Part shown: positions 1-8,141 of the stretch, in pieces
Position numbering within the stretch: the first letter of the stretch is position 1
Layout of the letters: each line of letters begins with the position of its first letter
Assembly: GCA_017432445.1 (NCBI GenBank)
Contig: JAFRJC010000137.1
Coordinates: forward strand, 62,001 to 126,000
Reading direction: 5' to 3'
DNA length: 64,000 nt
Source: Eggerthellaceae bacterium
GTDB lineage: Bacteria; Actinomycetota; Coriobacteriia; Coriobacteriales; Eggerthellaceae
The notes under the pieces: model-generated
What the model was told of the DNA's origin: nothing
Seen by the model: the letters and a program-made list of their open reading frames with translations, nothing else
Database searches by the model: none
Translations under genes and position numbers: made by a program

Positions 1-1
1 C

Positions 2-526
2 GGCATCCTGTGCTATCTGGGCTCTGACAACGACATGAGCGGTTCTTACGAGCTGGGCACGTTCGTCGATAACTTCCAGGACGATTGGCTGACCATCGAT
101 GGCCATTACGTCAGCGCGGCGCTGTGCGAAGTGGGCGACGGCTACAACTTGTACTACATCCCCATTCTGCTCAACGGCGAGCGAACCGGGCTTGTCATCG
201 AGTATGCGTACGCCACGAACAGCTACAAGGTATTGTGCGTGATGGATGAGCCCAACCAGGAAACGGGCATGGCGGGAAAGACGGGCCGTCTTCTCGAGAA
301 GGGTGACAAGGTCCAGTTCCTGTTCCCGGCCGAGAACGCCAAGACAGGGATAAGCGACGTCATCCCGCTCGAGACGATGGAATGGCACGATAACGTATCC
401 GTTGTATATGAGGGCCTCGGCGATGGCAACTTCGCGTTCCGCTACGAGATCACCGACGTTTTGGGCAACAAGATCAACACCGAACTCGTCTACCAGCGTT
501 ATAAGAACGGCAAGGTCGTCAAGTAG
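2..526 (+). CDS. C-terminal part of a secreted or beta-rich protein (5' end outside window)
   Basis: The reading frame is open from base 2, so the gene begins upstream; the ATG at 35 is probably internal. The visible 174 residues are rich in beta-strand patterns and acidic and aromatic residues, without membrane segments. The phrase YYIPILLNGERTGLVIEY and the later KTGRLLEKGDKVQFLFP resemble the C-terminal region I remember from clostripain-type (C11) peptidases, but the catalytic part is not in the window, so this is only a hint. A strong hairpin follows the stop codon. Unrecognised with confidence. Confidence 0.6.
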   Translation, partial: GILCYLGSDNDMSGSYELGTFVDNFQDDWLTIDGHYVSAALCEVGDGYNLYYIPILLNGERTGLVIEYAYATNSYKVLCVMDEPNQETGMAGKTGRLLEKGDKVQFLFPAENAKTGISDVIPLETMEWHDNVSVVYEGLGDGNFAFRYEITDVLGNKINTELVYQRYKNGKVVK

Positions 527-540
527 GATTTTCTGTCTGG

Positions 541-590
541 ATGATATGAACGCCCCGGTAACGCACAGTCTTCTGGGGCGTTCATATCAT
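541..590 (+). terminator. Long perfect hairpin after the first gene
   Basis: Bases 541-556 and 575-590 form a perfect 16-bp inverted repeat around an 18-nt loop. It lies 15 nt past the stop codon, with only a weak T run after it. Likely the terminator of the truncated gene. Confidence 0.7.
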
Positions 591-687
591 TCGGCTCTTT
601 AGGCTGTTCAGTAATTATGCACAACGGCATGTTATACTTCACGGCTGTGATAGCTGGTATATCCATCCGGACAAAAGGAGATTAATC

Positions 688-1929
688 ATGGCAGGCCGCG
701 ATATCACGATTCCCTTTGGACCCGACAGGACAGGTGGCATGGACTTGTCGTCCTTGATTCCCGAAGTGGAGTCGACACAGCAGGCTGAGGAGGAGTTTGC
801 CGAGACGGGCGTGCTTCCCGACTCCGCTTTCGAAGCTGCCCCCCAACAGAGCTACGGTGGCGATGAAGCGGAAGAGGCTCCCTTGGCAGAGTATCCGCAG
901 GATGAGCCGCTTGTCGTCGAGTCGGATATCTCGGATCAGGCGTATGACGAAGCTGCCTCTCCACTTGAAGAGGAGCTTGTCGAGGATACCGAAGAAGAAC
1001 TTGACGAATCTGCTGCTCCCAAGGTTGACGTTCAGGCGAGTCTTCTCGCCTTGAAGGATTCGATCGATCAAGGTCGCGAGCTGAAGGCCCGCGAGAGGGA
1101 ACGTGACGAATTCGGCCAAAAACTCGACGCTGATCGCGAAGAGCTTGCCGATCGCGAGAACATCCTGGCCAATTATCATCAGCTCGTTGCCGAGCAGGAT
1201 GCCATCATTGACGAATGCACCAGTCAGCGCGATGCGAGGAAGTTCGAGCTTTCCCAGCTCGTGGCCCAGCAAGATGAAACGACCGAAACTCTGCAGCGCA
1301 TGCGCGATTACCACGATTCGCAGCTGCAGCCGCTCGAAACGGCCTTGGGACGCGCCAAGGCAACCGCCGAGCAGGCCAAGAATGACGAACGCAGTCGAAA
1401 GTCGGAGCTCAATGCCGCAGAAATCGCGAAGCGCAAGGCTGAAGGCGGCGACGATGCTGCCATGACGCTCGCGCGTTACGAAGTGGCCCAGCAGGCCTAC
1501 GAGGAAGCGGCCTCGCGCAGCGGCATGGCGAAAGAGGCTCTCGACAAGGCCCAGCTCCAGTATGACGATCTGCGTGAGCAGGTCGAGCAGGCAGAAGCGC
1601 CCCTGGAGCGCAGCCTCGAAGACTTAGAAAAGAAGATCGAGGAGCTCAAGGAGAGCGTCAACCGTCTGGGCGAGGATATCTCTGTAGCTCGCAAACGCCG
1701 CCAGTATTGCGATACCGTCTACCAGTATCCAGACGAGACGGCCAAGCTGCGTGCGAGCGTCGAGGCTGACGAGGAAACTGCGCGCCGCATGGACGAGGAG
1801 AACGACGAGTTGCGCGATCGTCTGGCTGATAGCAAGCAGCGCTCCAAGACGGCGAAGCTTGCCATTGCTGCCGTCATAGCGATCATCATCGTTCTCATCG
1901 TGGTGTTCGTCGTAGTCGGCGGCAAGTAG
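688..1929 (+). CDS. Tail-anchored coiled-coil membrane protein
   Basis: A 413-residue protein in three parts. Residues 1-115 are acidic, proline-poor and probably disordered. Residues about 118-385 are a long charged heptad-like coiled coil rich in E, K, R, A and Q. Residues about 390-410 are a single I/V-rich transmembrane helix followed by GGK. There is no signal peptide, so the bulk should face the cytoplasm with the C-terminus anchored in the membrane. A clear AAAGGAG lies 8 nt before the ATG. The layout suggests a scaffold or envelope-associated structural protein, but no specific family is recognised. It is flanked by terminators and so is probably monocistronic. Confidence 0.8.
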   Translation: MAGRDITIPFGPDRTGGMDLSSLIPEVESTQQAEEEFAETGVLPDSAFEAAPQQSYGGDEAEEAPLAEYPQDEPLVVESDISDQAYDEAASPLEEELVEDTEEELDESAAPKVDVQASLLALKDSIDQGRELKARERERDEFGQKLDADREELADRENILANYHQLVAEQDAIIDECTSQRDARKFELSQLVAQQDETTETLQRMRDYHDSQLQPLETALGRAKATAEQAKNDERSRKSELNAAEIAKRKAEGGDDAAMTLARYEVAQQAYEEAASRSGMAKEALDKAQLQYDDLREQVEQAEAPLERSLEDLEKKIEELKESVNRLGEDISVARKRRQYCDTVYQYPDETAKLRASVEADEETARRMDEENDELRDRLADSKQRSKTAKLAIAAVIAIIIVLIVVFVVVGGK

Positions 1930-1970
1930 AGAATAGGCTTAGGGCACGCTGCCATATATATGTAGCACAG

Positions 1971-1994
1971 ACGGGCTGGGGATTCCCAGCCCGT
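1971..1994 (+). terminator. Rho-independent terminator
   Basis: Stem ACGGGCTGGG (1971-1980) pairs with 1985-1994 around the tetraloop GATT and runs into TTT. It terminates the coiled-coil gene. Confidence 0.85.
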
Positions 1995-2058
1995 TTTCAA
2001 ATGCGTATTTGAAGCTAGGCTTCAGAGATGCAACGTTCAATAGTTTCAGGGGGTAGAT

Positions 2059-2901
2059 ATGCCGCTCGTACAGCTCGATGATCTTTCCGATCGACGGTTG
2101 CGCCCCTATTCAGGCATGACCGACGGTCAGCTGAAGCGCGGCGAAGGGTTCAGGCGCGACAATCCCGATGGGCTGTTCATCGGCGAGTCGGGTCGCGTTA
2201 TAGAGCGTGCGCTCGAAGCAGGCATCTGCCCGACATCCGTTCTCGTGGACGAGCGTTGGCTTGAACACGATCGGCCCATCATCGAGCGCGTGCAAGCTGC
2301 AAACCCCAACGCCCCCATCTTTTTCGCGACGGCACGGCAGTTTCGCGAAATCACCGGCTACGAGGTGGTGCGTGGCGCTCTCGCTTGCTTCGAGCGCCCG
2401 AAGCCCCGATCGGTCGAAGAGGTGATTGCGGGCGCGCGTCGCGTCGCCATTCTTGAAGATGTAACAAATTACGCCACCCTGGGCGCCATCGTCCGCTCCG
2501 CTGCAGCACTTGGGATGGATGCCGTCCTCATCAGCCCTTCGTGCCACGATCCGTATTACCGCCGTTGCGCACGCGTGAGCATGGGCGCTGTGTTCCAGGT
2601 TCCCTGGGCTCGCATCGAGGGGGATGCTGATTGGGCATCCGGGCTTGTTCCAACGTTACGCGAAAGCGGCTTCGTGACTGCGGCCATGGCCCTTCGAGAT
2701 GATTCTATCGGCCTGCGAGATCGACGCTTGGCTGAAGCTGAGCGCCTGGCCGTAGTGCTGGGGACCGAAGGCGACGGCCTGCGCGATACCACGATCGCAG
2801 CTTGCGATTACACGGTGCTCATCCCCATGGCCCATCAGGTCGACTCCCTCAACGTTGCCGCCGCAGCTGCCATCGCCTTTTGGGAATTGGGTCCGGAATA
2901 A
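2059..2901 (+). CDS. TrmH/SpoU-family RNA 2'-O-methyltransferase
   Basis: A 280-residue SPOUT methyltransferase, expected to transfer a methyl group from SAM to a ribose 2'-OH in rRNA or tRNA. Motif 1 (NYATLGAIVRSA, N...G...R) is near residues 138-149. Motif 2 (VVLGTEGDGL) is near 232-241, and motif 3 (IPMAHQVDSLNVAAAAAI), forming the knotted SAM site, is near 256-273. The N-terminal 100 residues look like the substrate-binding domain of the family. Length is normal. The exact target nucleotide cannot be told from the sequence. Flanking terminators suggest a single-gene unit. Confidence 0.9.
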   Translation: MPLVQLDDLSDRRLRPYSGMTDGQLKRGEGFRRDNPDGLFIGESGRVIERALEAGICPTSVLVDERWLEHDRPIIERVQAANPNAPIFFATARQFREITGYEVVRGALACFERPKPRSVEEVIAGARRVAILEDVTNYATLGAIVRSAAALGMDAVLISPSCHDPYYRRCARVSMGAVFQVPWARIEGDADWASGLVPTLRESGFVTAAMALRDDSIGLRDRRLAEAERLAVVLGTEGDGLRDTTIAACDYTVLIPMAHQVDSLNVAAAAAIAFWELGPE

Positions 2902-2937
2902 TGTAAACCCCAGATGATACAAACACCTTGGAAGATT

Positions 2938-2972
2938 TCGGGGGGCGCGTGTCTTGGATACGCGCCCCCCGA
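2938..2972. terminator. Bidirectional terminator between convergent genes
   Basis: Perfect 13-bp stem (2938-2950 with 2960-2972) around a 9-nt loop. It sits between the rightward methyltransferase and the leftward dehydrogenase and can serve both. Confidence 0.85.
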
Positions 2973-2998
2973 TTGTCAACATTATTGAGATGCTTGCA

Positions 2999-3970
2999 CT
3001 ACAGCACTCGGTTTACGAGCTCTCGGCCTTCTACGTAGCGGTGGAGGTTGTCGCAGACAATGGCTGTGATGTTCGCTTCGGTCTTGTCGCTTTTGCCGAA
3101 AGCACCACCTGCCGAATGGGGAGTGATCAGGCAGTTTTTGCAGCGCCAAAGCGGGTGCTTCATGGGTAGCGGCTCGGGGTCGGTTACGTCCAACGCCGCA
3201 CCACGCAGACGGCCCTCTTCGAGAATGCGCGCAAGCGCGTCGCAGTCGATGAAGTCGCCGCGTCCCACGTTGACCAAAATGGCGTTCTGCTTGATCTGCT
3301 GCAATCTGCGCTCGCCGAGCCAGCGCACGGTGCCGCTCGTGCTAGGCAGGCAGCCTATGATGACGTTGCTTTGTCCCAACAGCTGTTCTGCGCGCGACAG
3401 CGATACGAGCTTGTCAAAGCCTTCATGCGGCTCCTCGTAGTTGCGGCAAACGCCCGTAATCGATGCCACGTCAAAACCCGAGAGCCGTTTCGCAACATGT
3501 TGTCCGAGGTCGCCCGCGCCGAACACGAGCACGTGGGCTCCTTCCAGCGACATGACAGGCCCCAGGTCGTTCCAGGCCATAGATGATTGGTATTTCGCGT
3601 ACATGCCAGTGTTCTGCGCTATGGCCAGAATCTGACCGACCACGAACTGGCTGATGATGTGTCCGTATGCGCCTGCGGCATTCGTCAACATGATGCCGTC
3701 GGGGAAGTGCACGTTATCGCCGGTGTACGCGTCGACGCCCGACCAGGTGGATTGAAGCCACTTTACCGAAACGCCCTCGCCGCGTAGCAGGCGTGCCGGG
3801 ATCTCCCCGATGACAACCTCACATTGCGTGAGGGCTTCGCGTAGCGCCTGAAAGCCCTTGACGGTGGCCAGGTCTCCGTCAAAGCGCTTGATCACGGCAT
3901 CTTTGCCAGCTGCGTAACGTATTTGATCCATGTGGCGTTTTTGGAACGGCGCCGTCACCAGTATGTTCAT
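2999..3970 (-). CDS. D-isomer-specific 2-hydroxyacid dehydrogenase
   Basis: NAD(P)-dependent oxidoreductase interconverting a 2-hydroxy acid and a 2-keto acid; the substrate cannot be deduced. The nucleotide-binding motif VFGAGDLG is near residues 143-150. The catalytic set of the family is present: Arg in NVGRGDFID, Glu in DVTDPEP and His in ITPHSAGG. I place the start at 3970 (MNILVTAPFQKRH...), giving 323 residues, because AGGGG precedes it. The longer frame to 4060 adds residues unlike the family. Confidence 0.88.
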   Translation of the reverse strand: MNILVTAPFQKRHMDQIRYAAGKDAVIKRFDGDLATVKGFQALREALTQCEVVIGEIPARLLRGEGVSVKWLQSTWSGVDAYTGDNVHFPDGIMLTNAAGAYGHIISQFVVGQILAIAQNTGMYAKYQSSMAWNDLGPVMSLEGAHVLVFGAGDLGQHVAKRLSGFDVASITGVCRNYEEPHEGFDKLVSLSRAEQLLGQSNVIIGCLPSTSGTVRWLGERRLQQIKQNAILVNVGRGDFIDCDALARILEEGRLRGAALDVTDPEPLPMKHPLWRCKNCLITPHSAGGAFGKSDKTEANITAIVCDNLHRYVEGRELVNRVL

Positions 3971-4089
3971 AAGAGCCCCTATCTTCCTGAAAAGGGTTTC
4001 CGAATCAGCCGAGGAGAGGATGCTCTTCGGCCGACCATGAAAAGCAACCGTTGCAATCATAAGTCATGTTGCCCAAGATGCGCCACATC

Positions 4090-4117
4090 TTGCAATCTGG
4101 CGGGCTTCTGCTACAAT
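4090..4117 (+). promoter_or_regulatory. Possible distal promoter of the infA operon
   Basis: TTGCAA (4090-4095), 16-bp spacer, TACAAT (4112-4117). If used, it would give an approximately 270-nt GC-rich structured leader before infA. The rest of the 3,971-4,396 gap holds no convincing gene. Confidence 0.4.
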
Positions 4118-4323
4118 CCCTTTTTGGCCGACAAGGCGGCCGCCCTGCGCGCGAGTGCGGGCGCGAACAATACCTGGCAGTCCCGGGCTAGCCAGCACCC
4201 AACATGGCCCCGAGGACAGCGCGATCGATAGAGTCGCACGCCTGACATGCAGGCATATACGAGCCGTCGCGAAAAGAATCGCAAGGGGACGGTTTGAAGG
4301 CTTTGTGCGCTCTCGAAATCTTC

Positions 4324-4352
4324 TTGAACATGCCCTTTCACCTTGGTATTAT
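4324..4352 (+). promoter_or_regulatory. Sigma-70-type promoter of the infA-rplQ operon
   Basis: TTGAAC (4324-4329), 17-bp spacer, TATTAT (4347-4352), 45 nt before the infA start. Near-consensus hexamers and ideal spacing. Confidence 0.7.
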
Positions 4353-4396
4353 TTATCGTTGCTGCTTACTGACGATTTTTAAGCGAAGGAGCTGTG

Positions 4397-4615
4397 TTGG
4401 CTAAAGAAGATGTCATCGAACTCGAGGGGACCGTGCTGGAAGCATTGCCCAACGCAATGTTTAGGGTCGAGCTCGAGAACGGCCACAAGATTTTGGCCCA
4501 CATATCGGGAAAGATGCGCATGCATTACATCAAGATTCTCCCGGGCGACAAGGTTACGGTCGAACTTTCGGTCTACGACCTCAACCGCGGTCGCATCACC
4601 TATCGTTTCAAATAG
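4397..4615 (+). CDS. infA: Translation initiation factor IF-1
   Basis: IF-1 binds the A site of the 30S subunit during initiation. The protein reads [15 protein letters not shown] and continues as a single OB fold, with 72 residues when started at TTG 4397, the standard length and N-terminus of the family. GTG at 4394 is possible but lies only 2 nt from AAGGAG and adds an unusual residue, while TTG lies 5 nt from it. First gene of the ribosomal block infA-rpmJ-rpsM-rpsK-rpsD-rpoA-rplQ. Confidence 0.95.
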   Translation: MAKEDVIELEGTVLEALPNAMFRVELENGHKILAHISGKMRMHYIKILPGDKVTVELSVYDLNRGRITYRFK

Positions 4616-4804
4616 GTAAGTCCGCAGCAGGTCGGACGGTTCGCGCGAGCAGCCCGTCTGGCCAAGTAAAGCTCGCGCCCGCGGTCGGGCGGGCAAAATG
4701 GAGGAGAGCACCGTCCGCATTCCTTCATCCGGCAGAAAATCATCGGCAGCGGCTGGCCGTGATAGATACGCAGTTATTTGTAGGGACACCGAAAGGAAGC
4801 AATT
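4616..4804 (+). other. Leader between infA and rpmJ
   Basis: A 189-nt spacer, unusually long inside this operon. It contains GTCCG/CGGAC hairpin arms near 4620-4637 and ends with the rpmJ ribosome-binding site GAAAGGAAG. A short frame starting at ATG 4699 runs into rpmJ but looks like chance. No convincing gene. Confidence 0.4.
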
Positions 4805-4918
4805 ATGAAGGTACGTCCTTCGGTCAAGAAGATGTGCGACAAATGCAAGATCATTCGTCGCCATGGCAAGGTTTTCGTCATCTGTGAGAACCCGCGCCAT
4901 AAGCAGCGTCAAGGTTAA
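4805..4918 (+). CDS. rpmJ: 50S ribosomal protein L36
   Basis: A 37-residue protein beginning [19 protein letters not shown], the canonical L36. The zinc ligands CDKC and CENPRH (C-x2-C ... C-x4-H) are intact, so this is the zinc-containing form. It lies in its standard place between infA and rpsM. Confidence 0.97.
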   Translation: MKVRPSVKKMCDKCKIIRRHGKVFVICENPRHKQRQG

Positions 4919-4935
4919 AGAAAGGGTAAGGGTAT

Positions 4936-5304
4936 ATGGCTCGTCTTGTTGGTGTCGACCTCCCGCGCAACAAGCGCATCGAGATCGGTTTGACCTATAT
5001 CTACGGCATCGGCCTCACGACCTCCAAGAAGATCCTTGCGGAAACCGGCATCAATCCGGATACCCGCACCGACGATCTCACCGAGGGTGAACTCACGAAG
5101 TTGCGTGACTACATTCAGAACAACCTCACCGTCGAGGGCGACCTGCATCGCGAGGTCTCCCAGAACGTCAAGCGACTGATGGAAATCGGTTGCTACCGCG
5201 GCCTGCGTCATCGTCGCGGCCTGCCCGTTCGCGGTCAGCGTACGCATACGAACGCTCGCACGCGCAAGGGTCCCCGTAAGCAAATCGGCGGCAAGAAGAA
5301 GTAA
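4936..5304 (+). CDS. rpsM: 30S ribosomal protein S13
   Basis: A 122-residue protein starting [20 protein letters not shown], with the helix-two-turn-helix and the conserved [19 protein letters not shown] segment. The basic C-terminal tail reaches the decoding region and tRNA. It sits in the head of the 30S subunit, contacting 50S. Normal length, 17 nt after rpmJ. Confidence 0.98.
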   Translation: MARLVGVDLPRNKRIEIGLTYIYGIGLTTSKKILAETGINPDTRTDDLTEGELTKLRDYIQNNLTVEGDLHREVSQNVKRLMEIGCYRGLRHRRGLPVRGQRTHTNARTRKGPRKQIGGKKK

Positions 5305-5315
5305 GGTAGTCACAC

Positions 5316-5714
5316 ATGGCACAGAAGAAAAAAGTCACCACGCGCGTGAAGCGCTCCGAGCGTAAGAACATCGCCGTTGGCGCTGCGCACATCAAGTCTA
5401 CGTTCAACAACACCATCGTTTCTATCACCGACCCGCAGGGCAACGTCATTTCCTGGCAGTCCGCAGGCACGGTCGGTTTCAAGGGTTCGCGCAAGTCCAC
5501 GCCGTTCGCCGCGCAGATGGCCGCCGAGGCTGCTGCGAAGACGGCCATGGAGCACGGCTTGCACAAGGTTGCCGTGTACGTGAAGGGTCCCGGCTCCGGC
5601 CGCGAAACCGCCGTCCGCTCCCTGCAGGCTGCTGGCCTCGAGGTTTCCAGCATCCAGGATTGCACGCCCATTCCGCACAACGGTTGCCGTCCGCGCAAGC
5701 GTCGTCGCGTCTAG
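5316..5714 (+). CDS. rpsK: 30S ribosomal protein S11
   Basis: A 132-residue platform protein of the 30S subunit, contacting 16S rRNA near the E site and the Shine-Dalgarno helix. Diagnostic segments are [29 protein letters not shown] and the C-terminal [13 protein letters not shown]. Only 11 nt follow rpsM. Confidence 0.98.
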   Translation: MAQKKKVTTRVKRSERKNIAVGAAHIKSTFNNTIVSITDPQGNVISWQSAGTVGFKGSRKSTPFAAQMAAEAAAKTAMEHGLHKVAVYVKGPGSGRETAVRSLQAAGLEVSSIQDCTPIPHNGCRPRKRRRV

Positions 5715-5738
5715 CTCGTATACAGGAGGATTCATATT

Positions 5739-6332
5739 ATGGCAATTGACAGGACTCCGGTTCTGAAGCGCTGCCGCCAACTGGGCATCGACCCGGTGGT
5801 GCTGGGCTATACCACCAAGGAATCTAAGCGTCAGCCGGCACGCCGTCGCAAGGAGAGCGAGTACGGCATGCAGCTGCGCGAGAAGCAGAAGGCCAAGTTC
5901 ATCTATGGCGTTCTGGAGAAGCAGTTCCGCCACTACTACAAGCATGCGCTGGCTCAGGAAGGCGTCACGGGCGAGAACCTGATGGCCATCCTCGAGTCCC
6001 GCCTCGACAACGTTGTGTTCCGTCTGGGCTTCGCCCGTACGCGCAAGGAAGCGCGTCAGACGGTTACCCACGGTCACATCACCGTCAACGGCAGGCGTGT
6101 TGACATCCCGTCGTACCGCGTACGTCCCGGCGACCTCGTCGCCGTTGCTCCCAAGGCCAAGGAGCTGCTCGTCATCAAGAGCGCCCTGGTCTCCAACGAG
6201 CGCGTGTCGGTTCCGGCTTGGCTGGAAGTCGACATCGAGAAGCTGCAGGGCAGTGTGCTCTCGCTTCCCACTCGCGATCAGATTGACCTCGACATTAACG
6301 AGCAGCTGATCGTCGAACTCTACTCGAAGTAA
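5739..6332 (+). CDS. rpsD: 30S ribosomal protein S4
   Basis: A 197-residue primary 16S rRNA-binding protein and assembly nucleator. The S4 RNA-binding fold is visible at [18 protein letters not shown] through [17 protein letters not shown]. The N-terminal region lacks the four-cysteine zinc site (only one Cys, near residue 12), so it is the zinc-free C-minus form. An AGGAGG precedes the ATG. Confidence 0.98.
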   Translation: MAIDRTPVLKRCRQLGIDPVVLGYTTKESKRQPARRRKESEYGMQLREKQKAKFIYGVLEKQFRHYYKHALAQEGVTGENLMAILESRLDNVVFRLGFARTRKEARQTVTHGHITVNGRRVDIPSYRVRPGDLVAVAPKAKELLVIKSALVSNERVSVPAWLEVDIEKLQGSVLSLPTRDQIDLDINEQLIVELYSK

Positions 6333-6363
6333 TCGCGCCCGAAGTTAAGGAGGCTTATCACAC

Positions 6364-7314
6364 ATGACAGAGTTCATGAGGCCGACAGTTACAACGGAAG
6401 AAGTGAACGATACCGTCGCGCGTTTTATCGTGGAACCGCTCGAGCGTGGTTACGGCAACACGCTGGGCAACTCGCTGCGTCGCGTTCTGCTCTCGTCCCT
6501 TGACGGCGCCAAGGCGACCGCCATTCAGATCGAGGGCGTACAGCACGAGTTCACCACAGCCGAGGGCGTGATCGAAGACATTACCGATATCGTTCTGAAC
6601 GTCAAGGGACTGGTGTTCCAGGCGCTCAACAGCGATATCGAAGAAGCGGTTGCTCACGTGTCTGCCGAGGGTCCGTGCGTGGTCACCGGCGCGGAGCTGC
6701 AGGTTCCAACCGAGTTCACGCTCATCAACCCCGAGCACGTCATCGCCACGGTTGCCGACGGCGGTCAGCTGGAGATGTCGATTCGCATCGGCGTCGGCCG
6801 CGGCTACGTCGATGCCGACCGCAACAAGCGTACGGAAGACCCGATCGGCATCATTCATGTCGACTCGCTGTTCTCGCCGGTGCGCCGCTGCACGATGAAC
6901 GTCACCAATACGCGTGTTGGCCAGCGCACCGACTATGACAAGCTGGTGCTCGAGGTCGAGACCGACGGCTCCATCACGCCGACTGAGGCCATTCTCGCGG
7001 CAGTGAACATCATCAACCAGTACATGGGCGCGTTCATGACGCTGGCCGAGGTCGAAGGTGAAGAGGAGGTCGAAGTGGTTTCGATCTTCGCGCCGGAAGG
7101 CCAGGAGACCAACGCCGAGCTCGACAAGCAGATCGAGGATCTGGATCTGTCGGTGCGCTCGTACAACTGCCTGAAGCGCGCGGGTATCCACTCGGTGCGC
7201 CAGCTGGTCGAGTTCTCCGAGAACGACCTGCTCAACATTAGGAATTTCGGTGCCAAGTCCATCGAGGAGGTCAAGGATAAGCTGATCTCGATGGGCCTGA
7301 ACCTGAAGCTGTAA
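6364..7314 (+). CDS. rpoA: DNA-directed RNA polymerase alpha subunit
   Basis: A 316-residue alpha subunit. The N-terminal dimerisation and assembly domain includes GYGNTLGNSLRRVLLSSL near residues 31-48. A linker near 235-255 leads to the C-terminal helix-hairpin-helix domain that contacts UP elements and activators (LDLSVRSYNCLKRAGI and LLNIRNFGAKSIEEVKDKL). It sits in its classical place between rpsD and rplQ. Length is normal. Confidence 0.98.
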   Translation: MTEFMRPTVTTEEVNDTVARFIVEPLERGYGNTLGNSLRRVLLSSLDGAKATAIQIEGVQHEFTTAEGVIEDITDIVLNVKGLVFQALNSDIEEAVAHVSAEGPCVVTGAELQVPTEFTLINPEHVIATVADGGQLEMSIRIGVGRGYVDADRNKRTEDPIGIIHVDSLFSPVRRCTMNVTNTRVGQRTDYDKLVLEVETDGSITPTEAILAAVNIINQYMGAFMTLAEVEGEEEVEVVSIFAPEGQETNAELDKQIEDLDLSVRSYNCLKRAGIHSVRQLVEFSENDLLNIRNFGAKSIEEVKDKLISMGLNLKL

Positions 7315-7329
7315 TAGGAGTTAAGAACT

Positions 7330-7923
7330 ATGAGACACAACTACAAGGGTCGCAAGCTCGGCACCGACTTCTCGCACACCAAGGCGATGAAGCGCTCGCT
7401 GGTTGCCGCGCTGCTGTACAACGACCGCATCAAGACGATCGAGTCTCGCGCGAAGGAAATCCGCCCCGAGGTCGACCGCATCATCACCTGGGCCAAGAAG
7501 GGCGACCTGCATTCGCGTCGTCTGGCCATCGCCCGCTTGGGCGGCGACAAGGAACTCGTCCGCGAGATCTTCGAGAAGGTCGAGCAGGGTTTGTTCGCTG
7601 ACCGCAACGGTGGTTACACCCGCATCATGAAGCTCGGTCCCCGCAAGGGCGACGGTGCCCCTATGGTTATCATGGAGCTGTGCACCGAGCCGGTGAAGAA
7701 GAAGGCCAAGAAGACCGCTGAGCCCAAGAAGGCTGCCAAGGTCGAGGAGCCCAAGGCTGAGGAGATCATCGACGTCGAGGCTGAGGAAGTCGTCGAGGCC
7801 GAAGAGGTCGTCGAAGAGGCTGCCGAGGCTACCGAAGCTGTCGAAGAGGCTGCCGAGGAAGCTGCTGAAGAAGTTGCCGAGGCTGTCGAAGAGGCTGCCG
7901 AAGAGGCTGAGAAGGCCGAATAA
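7330..7923 (+). CDS. rplQ: 50S ribosomal protein L17 with acidic C-terminal extension
   Basis: Residues 1-115 are standard L17 (MRHNYKGRKLGTDFSHTKA ... NGGYTRIMKLGPRKGDGAPM), which lies near the exit tunnel. After a lysine-rich junction (KKKAKKTAEPKKAAK), about 75 residues of low-complexity Glu/Ala/Val sequence follow, built from EEAAEEA-like units; the usual bacterial protein ends before this. Acidic extensions on ribosomal proteins are known in actinobacteria. The tail was probably expanded by slippage of GAGGCTGCCGAA-like DNA repeats. A copy of its 3' end occurs at 11,295. Confidence 0.95.
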   Translation: MRHNYKGRKLGTDFSHTKAMKRSLVAALLYNDRIKTIESRAKEIRPEVDRIITWAKKGDLHSRRLAIARLGGDKELVREIFEKVEQGLFADRNGGYTRIMKLGPRKGDGAPMVIMELCTEPVKKKAKKTAEPKKAAKVEEPKAEEIIDVEAEEVVEAEEVVEEAAEATEAVEEAAEEAAEEVAEAVEEAAEEAEKAE

Positions 7924-7943
7924 GAGCAGTAAGCAAGAGCTGT

Positions 7944-7972
7944 AAAGGGCCGTCCTGCTGGGCGGCCTTTTT
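7944..7972 (+). terminator. Terminator of the ribosomal operon
   Basis: Stem AAAGGGCCGTCC (7944-7955) pairs with GGGCGGCCTTTT (7960-7971), with two G-U pairs and loop TGCT, then T. A close copy lies at about 11,372-11,395. Confidence 0.9.
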
Positions 7973-8028
7973 GCTGTGAGGACGATCAGATTTCAGTTGC
8001 AGGAATCAGGTCCCTGCCGTATTAGCGG

Positions 8029-8066
8029 AAGAATCATCAAAGGGGGTAGCCCCTTTGATGATTCTT
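8029..8066. repeat. Long perfect palindrome with AAAGGGG/CCCCTTT core
   Basis: A 17-bp perfect stem (8029-8045 with 8050-8066) around GTAG. It may terminate the leftward lipoprotein gene. Its core AAAGGGG...CCCCTTT recurs with different outer arms at 37,841 and 57,699, suggesting a dispersed palindromic element. Confidence 0.6.
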
Positions 8067-8141
8067 TCAACTCTGCAGTGAATGGCGTGATGCGCCGTGG
8101 GCAAGTCTATGTGCGTCGGGAAGATCAGCCCATCCAGGCAT

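Noticed and set aside
4699-4808. Short frame between infA and rpmJ
   Set aside because: 36 residues, no family likeness, overlaps the rpmJ start; more likely leader sequence.
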